This document shows positions 1 to 7,026 of a stretch of DNA of 64,000 nucleotides, one piece after another. This DNA is from Alicyclobacillus sp. SP_1. Its GTDB lineage: Bacteria; Bacillota; Bacilli; Alicyclobacillales; Alicyclobacillaceae. A program made the position numbers and the translations under genes. The stretch spans positions 248,001 through 312,000 of the forward strand of contig NZ_JAMCCX010000017.1 of NCBI RefSeq assembly GCF_024706985.1. The letters are read 5' to 3'. How positions within the stretch are numbered: position 1 is the first letter of the stretch; every line of letters starts with the position of its first letter. The notes beneath the pieces were generated by a model, which ran no database searches, was not told the DNA's origin, and was given only the letters and a program-made list of their open reading frames with translations.

Positions 1-364
1 TGTCGTAAGGGGCCAGACAGTTTGAACGCGTATTGATGGACGACAGCAGATGTCCCGTGCCGCGGGCCATGGGCCACCACTTGGTCGCAATCGTCACTTG
101 TCCGGGTTGAACTCGATTTTCGACCAAAGCGTGCGCGAGCGACTTTTCTGACTCTCCGCGTCCATAGAGCTCCGCAGTGTCAAACCAGTTGATGCCTCCC
201 TCCAAACTGGCTTGAACGATATCTTGAATCGTGGACAGTTCCAGAGTTGGCCAAAATCTCCCGGCCATCCCTTTGCCTAGACTGAACTGCCAACATCCCA
301 GTCCAATCGCGGAAATAGTTGGACCCGTTGGGCCAAGTGTTCTCGGTGCCAGTGGCGTGGACAT
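1..364 (-). CDS. Aldo/keto reductase, N-terminal part (runs off the window)
   Basis: On the minus strand, starting at 364, the sequence reads MSTPLAPRTLGPTGP, then AIGLGCWQFS, then GGINWFDTAELYGRGESE. The last stretch holds the Asp and Tyr (FDTAELYG) of the aldo/keto reductase catalytic tetrad, and ATKWWP follows. The family reduces carbonyls with NADPH in the cytoplasm. The start at 364 is preferred because AAAGGCGG lies about nine bases upstream; an in-frame ATG at 418 overlaps a TATAAT-like -10 box and is less likely. Only about 120 codons are in the window, so the substrate cannot be guessed. The gene is divergent from gerE. Confidence 0.85.
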   Translation of the reverse strand, partial: MSTPLAPRTLGPTGPTISAIGLGCWQFSLGKGMAGRFWPTLELSTIQDIVQASLEGGINWFDTAELYGRGESEKSLAHALVENRVQPGQVTIATKWWPMARGTGHLLSSINTRSNCLAPYD

Positions 365-416
365 GGATGAACCGCCTTTCTCAAGGAACGATGAGGTGCC
401 AAACGGTATTTTTATC

Positions 417-422
417 ATTATA
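417..422 (-). promoter_or_regulatory. Candidate -10 box for the aldo/keto reductase
   Basis: The minus strand reads TATAAT here, 53 bases upstream of the preferred reductase start. No convincing -35 box sits 16-18 bases further upstream, so only the -10 is supported. Confidence 0.35.
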
Positions 423-492
423 AAGCCTTATGAGCAGGAAGAGTGGAATTTGCACAGGGAATGTACCCTGCCCATAATCCAGGTCTTCTGAC

Positions 493-520
493 ACGCGGCA
501 GAACGTGCCATCATACTATA
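493..520 (+). promoter_or_regulatory. Sigma-K-type promoter of gerE
   Basis: CATACTATA at 512-520 fits the sigma-K -10 consensus CATANNNTA exactly. An AC dinucleotide at 493-494, 17 bases upstream, fits the loose sigma-K -35 (AC). The start of gerE is 54 bases downstream. In Bacillus subtilis gerE is transcribed by mother-cell sigma-K, so the match is to the expected factor. Confidence 0.6.
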
Positions 521-573
521 ACCCTGACTGTATCCCACTCTTGTACTGAATGCGGCAGGGAGGGATAAATGGG

Positions 574-747
574 ATGTCACCGGGTAATGACTTACATTCG
601 AAGTCACTATTGACGAACCGAGAGCGGGAAGTATTTGAATTGCTTGTGCAGGACAAAACGACCAAGGACATTGCGTCCCAATTGTTTGTCAGTGAGAAGA
701 CTGTTCGAAATCACATCTCTAATGTCATGTTGCCAGTGGTGGAGTGA
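574..747 (+). CDS. gerE: gerE, 5' portion of an interrupted gene (spore coat regulator)
   Basis: GerE is a small LuxR/FixJ-type helix-turn-helix protein, the last mother-cell transcription regulator, acting on coat genes after sigma-K. The frame reads MSPGNDLHSKSLLTNRERE, VFELLVQDKTTKDIASQL, FVSEKTVRNHISNVM. This matches B. subtilis GerE almost residue for residue as far as HISN(V/A)M, then runs into LPVVE and a stop. The missing part is the last helix (KKLNVKGRSQAVVELVRLGEL), which is present intact at 29945-30025. GGGAGGG at 558-564 supports the ATG at 574. Real gerE sequence ends at the CTAATGT word (719-725); bases 726-747 belong to the inserted element. The unexcised product would lack the C-terminal helix and is probably inactive. 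Confidence 0.9.
   Translation: MSPGNDLHSKSLLTNREREVFELLVQDKTTKDIASQLFVSEKTVRNHISNVMLPVVE
719..742 (+). other. Left attachment junction (attL) of the gerE element
   Basis: The core CTAATGT is at 719-725. To its right, inside the element, come CAT, GTTGC and CAGTGGTGG (734-742). Left of the core is gerE (ATCACATCT). In a circularised element this half-site would face the right-end half-site CCACTACTG-AACCG-ATGA at 29925-29942, forming an imperfect inverted repeat centred on TAAT. Confidence 0.75.
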
Positions 748-800
748 GCTGTTAGTCGCCACGAATAGACACTCTTCGACAAGTTGGGCCGGAGTGGGTG

Positions 801-828
801 TTGTGACGTATTACAGTCATGTTACAAT
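801..828 (+). promoter_or_regulatory. Sigma-A-like promoter of the penicillin-binding protein gene
   Basis: TTGTGA at 801-806 and TACAAT at 823-828 are separated by 16 bases. They sit about 100 bases upstream of the ATG at 927 and inside the element, about 75 bases from its left edge. Confidence 0.55.
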
Positions 829-926
829 GAGTGGCATAGCAGGTAAGCTTGGTGACGTTTGTCCTGAGCGCAGGGAACATTGGCCGCGTGCCGATGCATC
901 TGCATTGAGGGAGGTCAACAGATACC

Positions 927-3641
927 ATGCGGTTGGTATTAAGTTGGAAAAGGTTTGTTTTGACGATTGTCTTTGTTTTTGTCGCTATTGTGCTCCTAGT
1001 GGTGGGTGGGTCGTTACTGTTGGTTCGGTTTATGCCGTTTAAGCGACCACAGTTAGCTGCCATCGAGCAGCCCACCGAAGTATACGACCGATTCGGCAAG
1101 CCGTATCTCACGTTATCCAGTCAGAGAATGCCGAATTTGACGTACGCGCAAATTCCTAAAGTTCTTCAAAATGCGATTGTCTCCACTGAGGACCATAGTT
1201 TTTGGACCAGCAGTAGCATCGACGTCAAAGGCATTTTACGCTCCGCCGTCGTAGACATGACCACAGACAGTTATGCCGAAGGCGGAAGCACCATTCAAGA
1301 GCAGTTGGCGAAAATCTTGTATCTCACCGATAAAAAGACCTTGATTCGAAAGTTGAAACAAGTCCTTCTTGGGGTGGATTTAAGCCGCTACTATACCAAG
1401 CAAGAAATTCTAGCCATGTATGTCAACCATGTTTTTATGGGCGAGAATGCGGTTGGAATGAATGCAGCGGCATGGCGCTACTTTGGAATTAATTTGGCGA
1501 AAGACCCAAAGGCGTTGACGTTGGATGATGCGGCTCTGTTGGCGGGAATGCTGCAAGCCCCAAGCGGCTACAATCCACTCTTGCATCCAAAGGCAGCTTT
1601 GGCACGTCGCAACACGGTACTTGAAAACATGGTACGGTACGGCGGCCTGAGTCCCAAAGTAGCTGCGAAAGCGGCCAAACAGCCCATCCATGCCTCGTAC
1701 CATTCTCTTCCGGGAGACCCATGGACCGAGCATCCTCTATTTACCAACTTCTTATTCAGTTACGCCGCGAAGCAAGGTATCTCGGAAGCAGAATTGCTGC
1801 AAGGCGGGTTGAAAATTTACACGAGTATCAATCCAACAGTGCAACACGCGTTTCACATCGTCTTTTGGAGCACCAATTACGACCACTTGTGGCCGGGTCC
1901 GACGAAAGGGATTGTGCCAGAAGGTGGCGCTGTTGTGCTCGACCCCAAGACCGGGGGAGTTCTTGGCGCAGCAGGGTCGCGTAAGCAAGGATTCGTTCGC
2001 CTCGGGCTTGACCGAGTGTATTCCTATAGTCTACCGGGATCGACCATTAAACCCGTGATGGATTATGGCCCCGCTATTCAGACCGGTAAATGGGGACCGA
2101 CGTCCATTCTCGATGACCAGCCGCAGAATTTTGACGGAGACTATGACCCGCAAAACTGGAATTACAACGCTCCTCACTATGCCACCTTGCAGTATGGGCT
2201 GGAGGATTCCCAGAATGTGGCTTCGGTCTGGCTGTTGAATGCTATTGGCATTAAGACGGGTGCGGACTTTGCTATGCGCGATGGCATTCATTTGACGACG
2301 GCGGATCAACATCATCTGTCGATTGCCATTGGCGGAATTCAACACGGTGTGAATCCCTGGCAGATGGCGCGTGCCTATGAACCGTTTGACAACGGTGGGG
2401 TGCAGATGGCACCGCACCTGATTGATTCCATTGTCAACGACCGTGGTCAGGTCATCTATCAATTTCAGCGTTCGGCTAAAACCATCATGAGCCCGAGCAC
2501 TGCTCGGACGATGACGAGTTTGTTACAAGACGATGTGGATTATGGCATCGACGGAGTGATTGGCGTAAAGGGCTGGGGCACCGCCGGTAAGTCGGGGACA
2601 CAGCAGTATTCTTCCGTGGGCCATTCCACTTGGGTGAGTGACGGCTGGTTTTGCGGGTATTTGCCGAATATGGTTGGTGCGGCCTATGTGGGCTACGATA
2701 ATTCGGACGCTGCGCATCACTTGCTGTGGAACGCGACGCACGTAGATCCAGCCTGGAATGCTGGCATGATTTTGCATGAGGTCTTTAAGTTGTCGACGGA
2801 GCATATGCAGCCGGAGCACTTTGCGCAAGGGCCATTTCCGGAAAGCCAGGGAGAGCGGCTGGCGGCTTATCATTTGCCCACGCCGATTGCCCATCCGATG
2901 GCGGTATGGAGTTCTGCGACGAATGGTGTCGAGTTGTCTTGGACGTCGAAGTCTACCGTTCCAGTGGATTTTGTGGTGACGAGGAAGACGTTATTTTCAG
3001 GGACGACCTCGATTGCCCAAAACGTTCCGAGTAGTACTAGCACGGGCGGAGTGAGCAGCACAACTGGAGCGAGCAGCACGACAAGTTCCAATGCCACTGG
3101 TGCAGGAAACGGGTCGACTTCTTCGAGCGGATCGGCAAGTGCTGCTTCGCCTTCCAATGGGTCGGCGGCGCAATCTGGGGCGACGGTTCGATTAGGAAAG
3201 ACGGCGAAGACGTCGTTCTTCAACGCTGATGTGAGCGAGAATGGAGCATACGTCTATACCATCCAAGCCGTTGGCCCGGATACAGGATTCCCAATTGGGC
3301 CGGCGGTCACTGTGACTTATGGTGAGAGCAACATCCAGCCAGCGACGACGGGTCCGGGAACAGGAGCGGGAGCTACGGGAACGGAGCCTCCGGGCGGACC
3401 GGGACAGAATCCGACGAGCGGCGGAGCAGGTGGTACACAGAGCGCACCGGGTGCAACGAATCCTGCGAGTGGAGCCAATGGGTCCGGGGGCAGTAACGGA
3501 TCGACCAGCACGGGCGCACCCGCATCGACTCCGCCGAATCGTGGGAACGGCGCGCCACCCAGTTCTCCGCCGGCGACCGCGGGAGGAGCAAAAGGACCGG
3601 GCAATGCTGGCACAGGCACACTTCAGCCGTCTACTACCTAA
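927..3641 (+). CDS. Class A penicillin-binding protein (bifunctional peptidoglycan synthase)
   Basis: This enzyme polymerises lipid II and crosslinks peptidoglycan outside the membrane. Residues 8-35 form the single N-terminal membrane anchor. The GT51 glycosyltransferase domain shows EDHSFW (catalytic Glu 88) and GGSTIQEQLAK (from 119). The transpeptidase domain shows S372-T-I-K, S428-Q-N and K555-S-G-T. A fibronectin-like segment follows, interrupted and ended by long Gly/Ser/Thr/Pro/Ala-rich stretches (about 695-760 and 810-904) that probably form a flexible extracellular tail. GGGAGG about 12 bases upstream supports the start. It is the first cargo gene at the left end of the gerE element, and its 3' end overlaps the convergent recombinase gene by eight bases. 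Sporulating Bacillota carry several such paralogues, so a specific symbol is not assigned. Confidence 0.92.
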   Translation: MRLVLSWKRFVLTIVFVFVAIVLLVVGGSLLLVRFMPFKRPQLAAIEQPTEVYDRFGKPYLTLSSQRMPNLTYAQIPKVLQNAIVSTEDHSFWTSSSIDVKGILRSAVVDMTTDSYAEGGSTIQEQLAKILYLTDKKTLIRKLKQVLLGVDLSRYYTKQEILAMYVNHVFMGENAVGMNAAAWRYFGINLAKDPKALTLDDAALLAGMLQAPSGYNPLLHPKAALARRNTVLENMVRYGGLSPKVAAKAAKQPIHASYHSLPGDPWTEHPLFTNFLFSYAAKQGISEAELLQGGLKIYTSINPTVQHAFHIVFWSTNYDHLWPGPTKGIVPEGGAVVLDPKTGGVLGAAGSRKQGFVRLGLDRVYSYSLPGSTIKPVMDYGPAIQTGKWGPTSILDDQPQNFDGDYDPQNWNYNAPHYATLQYGLEDSQNVASVWLLNAIGIKTGADFAMRDGIHLTTADQHHLSIAIGGIQHGVNPWQMARAYEPFDNGGVQMAPHLIDSIVNDRGQVIYQFQRSAKTIMSPSTARTMTSLLQDDVDYGIDGVIGVKGWGTAGKSGTQQYSSVGHSTWVSDGWFCGYLPNMVGAAYVGYDNSDAAHHLLWNATHVDPAWNAGMILHEVFKLSTEHMQPEHFAQGPFPESQGERLAAYHLPTPIAHPMAVWSSATNGVELSWTSKSTVPVDFVVTRKTLFSGTTSIAQNVPSSTSTGGVSSTTGASSTTSSNATGAGNGSTSSSGSASAASPSNGSAAQSGATVRLGKTAKTSFFNADVSENGAYVYTIQAVGPDTGFPIGPAVTVTYGESNIQPATTGPGTGAGATGTEPPGGPGQNPTSGGAGGTQSAPGATNPASGANGSGGSNGSTSTGAPASTPPNRGNGAPPSSPPATAGGAKGPGNAGTGTLQPSTT

Positions 3642-5271
3642 CGGCAGGATGGTTCGCTCGCCATGTCCAGAGAACGTCGACGTTGGCGCCATGGTCGACC
3701 CAGAGGGCCGCGACGAATACATCGAGGAACCGTCGCTGACTTACCACAGTGTATTCGTGGAGATGGTCGGCCAGAGTAATGACCCTAGAGACGACTGTCT
3801 CTAGGGCTTTGTTTTGCTCGGCCTCAACGGCTGCCGTTTTGTCGATATCCTCGGTGGACAGGCGCTTCATTTCGGCACGCAAGTATGCCTCGGCCCGCCG
3901 CAACTCAGCTTGGCTGTTTTCGATGACAGCGGGCGAAAACAGACCCTGCTGCATCGCTTCTAGGTTGTTGCGCTGAGCCTTCAAGTTCCTTGCCAACTCT
4001 TGTTCCAGGGTGTAAAGACGCCGATTGGCAGCCTCTGCTCCGCTTGTGCCGGAGATGGCGCCACGCTCGGTTGCCTGTAAAAGAACGCTCACCAACGGGG
4101 CAATTTCATTCGCACAGGACAGCAATTGCGCTTGCAGTTGCTGCAAAACGGCGCCAATCACGTCCTCGTATCTCAACTTCGCGTGATTTTCACAAGCTTT
4201 TGGACCAAGACGTCGTACTCGAGAACAAACGATGTAGCGATAGGTCCGCGATTTTCGGGGACGACTGCTGACAATGACCATCTTGCTTTGGCATTCGCGG
4301 CAGTAGAGTTTGCCAGCCAACAGATTCGAGGTTTGTTTCAGCCCCTTGTTTTGGGATTTGTCGTCCATTAAAGACTGGACCGCTGAAAACAGCGGTAAGT
4401 CGACAATCGACGGATGTGCGTGTTCGACGGAAATCCATTCATCTTCGTCGCGGGTCTGCAAGCGCGTAATACGACTGTCCGCTTGTCTCGATTGCGTAAC
4501 ATCGGGCAGACTCGTGTAACGATGAGCGACAATCGTTCCGATGTAGACCGGATTGCGCAGCATGTTGCGGACAGTAGACGCCTGCCAGAGCGTCTCGCGG
4601 CGCGCAGCCAAGACGCTCGCCGTCGGCACGTGGCGGTCGTTTAAAATGCGGGCAATGGCCTGGCAGCCAAGACCCGACTGATACATTTGGAAAATGTCTA
4701 CGACAATCGGTGCCGTCATGGGGTCGAGACGCAAGCGTCCGTCTGATCCCTTTGCATAGCCAAAAGGGGCAATGTTACCCGTGTGCCGCCCACGCTTAGC
4801 GGATTGACGCAGCCCGCGCTGAATGGCTTTCGACATCTCTTGGCTCTTGTGCGCGGCGAGCATGGCATGAACGGTAAAGACCATTTCCGAGTTCCTGCCG
4901 TCGATGGCTGAGTCGTATCCTTCTTCAATGCTGACCATGCGAATGCCGTAGACGGTTTCGAGTCGCTTCTTCATCTGTAAGGCGTCACTTAAGTCGCGGC
5001 TAAATCGAGAAATTGCGACGAATAACACCACATCGAACCGGCCGCACCGGGCGTCGTGGAGAAGACGCTGGACCTCTCTGCGCTGCTCCATCTCCGTACC
5101 GGAGACGCCCGCATCGTTGTAGATAAACTCGGACGAGACGGTCATGTCATGTTCTTGTGCATATTCTTTGCAGGTCGCAATTTGATTGTCAGGAGAGTCT
5201 TTTTGGGCGTCACTGTCGGTCGACACGCGTACGTAGATGGCGGCTCGCTGACCCGGCGTGGAGAATGGCAT
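3634..5271 (-). CDS. Large serine recombinase, probable excisionase/integrase of the gerE element
   Basis: This 545-residue protein has the resolvase catalytic domain at the N-terminus: YVRVST (nucleophile Ser 17), then ISRFSRD. A recombinase domain follows (GNIAPFGYAKGSD ... GLGCQAIARILN), then a zinc ribbon (CRECQSKM ... C-x-RVRRLGPKAC) and a coiled-coil-rich C-terminus (about 400-510). The size and architecture are those of phage-type large serine integrases and of SpoIVCA, which excises skin from sigK. It is the only recombinase seen in the insert, so it is the obvious candidate to join attL and attR and rebuild gerE. The start lies seven bases after the stop of a 57-codon ORF with no strong ribosome site of its own, which suggests translational coupling. 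No mother-cell promoter was recognised with confidence. Confidence 0.92.
   Translation of the reverse strand: MPFSTPGQRAAIYVRVSTDSDAQKDSPDNQIATCKEYAQEHDMTVSSEFIYNDAGVSGTEMEQRREVQRLLHDARCGRFDVVLFVAISRFSRDLSDALQMKKRLETVYGIRMVSIEEGYDSAIDGRNSEMVFTVHAMLAAHKSQEMSKAIQRGLRQSAKRGRHTGNIAPFGYAKGSDGRLRLDPMTAPIVVDIFQMYQSGLGCQAIARILNDRHVPTASVLAARRETLWQASTVRNMLRNPVYIGTIVAHRYTSLPDVTQSRQADSRITRLQTRDEDEWISVEHAHPSIVDLPLFSAVQSLMDDKSQNKGLKQTSNLLAGKLYCRECQSKMVIVSSRPRKSRTYRYIVCSRVRRLGPKACENHAKLRYEDVIGAVLQQLQAQLLSCANEIAPLVSVLLQATERGAISGTSGAEAANRRLYTLEQELARNLKAQRNNLEAMQQGLFSPAVIENSQAELRRAEAYLRAEMKRLSTEDIDKTAAVEAEQNKALETVVSRVITLADHLHEYTVVSQRRFLDVFVAALWVDHGANVDVLWTWRANHPAVR
3783..3816 (+). terminator. Rho-independent-like terminator for the PBP gene, inside the antisense recombinase gene
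   Basis: CCCTAGAGAC (3783-3792), loop GACT and GTCTCTAGGG (3797-3806) make a perfect 10-bp hairpin followed by CTTTGTTTTG on the plus strand. It lies 142 bases past the PBP stop and within the recombinase coding region on the other strand. Confidence 0.6.
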
Positions 5272-5278
5272 GAGGCCG

Positions 5279-5452
5279 TCACCAGTCCGATTCGTTGCGG
5301 TCGACGTCGAGTATGAGATGGCACAGTTGCGACAAGACCTCCTGCCATGACGTTCCGTCGATCCGATGCCAATAGGTGATGGTCTGGCCGCTCGGCAAGC
5401 GCAACTGCTCTGTCGGCGTCCATTCTGCGGTCCACGATGTGCGCTCTAGCAT
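5279..5452 (-). CDS. Small 57-residue protein upstream of the recombinase; candidate directionality factor
   Basis: The minus-strand ORF starts at 5452 and reads MLERTSWTAEWTPTEQL, RLPSGQTITYWHRIDG, TSWQEVLSQLCHLIL, DVDRNESDW. A GGGGGGTG ribosome site lies nine bases upstream. The stop is seven bases before the recombinase ATG, so both are on one transcript. No family is recognised. The size and the linkage to a large serine recombinase recall SprB, the 58-residue factor that turns SprA toward excision in SPbeta, but there is no sequence evidence for that function. The ORF is tryptophan-rich and soluble. Confidence 0.7.
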   Translation of the reverse strand: MLERTSWTAEWTPTEQLRLPSGQTITYWHRIDGTSWQEVLSQLCHLILDVDRNESDW

Positions 5453-5464
5453 CTCGGTTACACC

Positions 5465-5496
5465 CCCCAGTCACTTCAATACATATGCGACTGGGG
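5465..5496 (-). promoter_or_regulatory. Inverted repeat overlapping the ribosome site of the small recombinase-linked ORF
   Basis: On the minus strand CCCCAGTC (5496-5489) pairs with GACTGGGG (5472-5465) across a 16-base loop that contains CATATGTATT. The 3' arm merges with the GGGGGGTG ribosome site, so the hairpin could hide it. There is no U-tract, so it does not look like a good terminator for mscS. The loop CATATGTATT is only a weak match to mother-cell sigma factor -10 boxes. Confidence 0.45.
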
Positions 5497-5504
5497 CTCG
5501 TCTG

Positions 5505-6389
5505 TCATTCTTTCGATTCTGATGGGGCTTCCTGCATCCAGATTTGCCGTTGAAACGGAACGGAGAGATTTTTTTCAGCGAATCGCTTCTGTAGCTTTTG
5601 ATAGGCGAGTCGCTCTGCGGAAAATTGATTGTAAGGCTTACATTGCAGCGTGGCTTTGACGGTATACGTCGAACTATTCAATTGGTTGACGCCGAGAATT
5701 TGAATATCGCCGATAGCATTTGGATCCTCTTGACGAACTTCCTGCAGCACCTCTTGGACAATGCCGAGGGCTTCTTTTGCGTCCGTGTCGTAACCGATGT
5801 CAAATTGCACGACCGCCAAATTGGTGTCTTTCGAGTAATTGGTCACTTGGAGGATGGTTCCGTTCGGAATGTAAACAATCTCTCCCGTCCAGACTTGGAT
5901 AGACGTCATGCGCAGACCCACCGCAATGACTTTACCTGTGACATTGTTCGCGCCCGACATATTGTCCACCATAACCCAATCGCCAATGCCATATTGGTCC
6001 TCAAAGAGAATGAAAATACCAGCAAAGAAGTCTTTGATAAGCGTCTGGGCACCAAAGCCAATGGCCAAACCAGCCACTCCGGCGCCAGCAATCAGTGCGG
6101 CGATGTTGACTCCAAACAAAGGAAGGATTGTGAGTAGAATGATGAAGTAGAGCGTGTACTTTAAAATGTTGCTGAACAGCGATTGCAGCGTCTGGCGTCG
6201 CCGGTCGTCCAATCGAGCTTGCAGGCGCAAAAAGTGGTGAATCATCCGTGTGCCAATCTTTAAGAACAATAATGCGGCGATGTAGATGAGAATGGCTAAG
6301 ATGATATGCCAGCCAATTTTCTCGAGCGTGGTCGCCTCGCGATTCGCGAGTTGCTGTAAATACACTCCAAAGTGATGCATCTGGGACAT
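5505..6389 (-). CDS. MscS-family mechanosensitive channel
   Basis: The 294-residue protein is predicted to open under membrane tension and release solutes on hypo-osmotic shock. Three membrane segments are visible (about 23-45, 70-92, 95-117). The third is the pore helix AALIAGAGVAGLAIGFGAQ, with the Gly/Ala packing typical of MscS. The beta domain follows (GIGDWVMVD ... GKVIAVGLRMTSI ... GEIVYIPNG). The short N-terminus resembles YkuT-type channels. GAGGAGG seven bases upstream supports the start. It is element cargo, divergent from the cox genes. An osmotic role fits with the kdp potassium genes in the same element. Confidence 0.93.
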   Translation of the reverse strand: MSQMHHFGVYLQQLANREATTLEKIGWHIILAILIYIAALLFLKIGTRMIHHFLRLQARLDDRRRQTLQSLFSNILKYTLYFIILLTILPLFGVNIAALIAGAGVAGLAIGFGAQTLIKDFFAGIFILFEDQYGIGDWVMVDNMSGANNVTGKVIAVGLRMTSIQVWTGEIVYIPNGTILQVTNYSKDTNLAVVQFDIGYDTDAKEALGIVQEVLQEVRQEDPNAIGDIQILGVNQLNSSTYTVKATLQCKPYNQFSAERLAYQKLQKRFAEKNLSVPFQRQIWMQEAPSESKE

Positions 6390-6573
6390 CCTCCTCTATG
6401 ACTCCTGTTCCAATACCGTACCATGGACGCCAGAAAGCAATCAAATGGGCGTACTCTCTCCAAATTCTGTGGAAAGCGTTATACTGATGAAGACGACGCG
6501 ACATCAGTCTGTGTCCTCTGAATTATTGAAAGATTTGGTTGACTTTCGGGAAGGCAGATGGAGGGGGACGCGT

Positions 6574-7026
6574 ATGCAGATATCGGGTTCGAAACACTTT
6601 CCGACGACGCCACAAAAGACGTATGCACTCTTGACCAACCGGGAGGTATTGATGCGCGCCATGCCCGGACTCAAGTCGCTGGAACCGAAGTCGGAGAGTT
6701 ATTACAACGCCGAGTTGGAAATTGGCGTCGCCGGCATTAAGGGCCGCTACAAAGGATATCTTGAATTGCAGGACGTTCGTCCAGGCGAAGGTTACAAGAT
6801 GGTCCTTCACGGTGAAGGGCCGATGGGTTTCATGGATTCCACCGTTCTTGTCTCGCTGGAACCAGCGAGTGATGGTGAAGGAACAGAATTGACTTACAGT
6901 GGCGAAGCAAAAGTCGGTGGAACCGTCGCGGGTGTAGGTCAGCGCATGCTCTCGGGCGTCGCGAAATTAATCATTGGGCAATTCTTCAACGGACTGCAAA
7001 AGGAAGCGAAGGCTGGTGGTGCGTAA
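6574..7026 (+). CDS. coxG: CoxG-like SRPBCC protein
   Basis: The 150-residue protein (MQISGSKHFPTTPQKTYALL ... MRAMPGLKSL ... GPMGFMDSTV ... TELTYSGEAKVGGTVAGVG) matches the CoxG/YndB family of small START-like proteins found with CO dehydrogenase-type molybdenum hydroxylases. CoxG has been linked to membrane attachment of CO dehydrogenase. The C-terminus has a hydrophobic stretch (LSGVAKLIIGQFF). The ATG at 6574 follows GGAGGGGG by seven bases, so an in-frame upstream ATG at 6445 is not needed. It is the first gene of the molybdenum hydroxylase block and its end overlaps the next gene. Confidence 0.85.
   Translation: MQISGSKHFPTTPQKTYALLTNREVLMRAMPGLKSLEPKSESYYNAELEIGVAGIKGRYKGYLELQDVRPGEGYKMVLHGEGPMGFMDSTVLVSLEPASDGEGTELTYSGEAKVGGTVAGVGQRMLSGVAKLIIGQFFNGLQKEAKAGGA

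Noticed and set aside
574-747. First read as a decayed LuxR/GerE-type pseudogene with a small deletion
   Set aside because: The missing C-terminus is present intact at 29945-30025 on the same strand, with an identical 7-base junction and a recombinase between, so an interrupted gene fits far better than decay.
752-1111. Minus-strand open frame across the PBP promoter and start
   Set aside because: It overlaps a clear promoter and signal-anchor coding region; composition is that of an antisense shadow.
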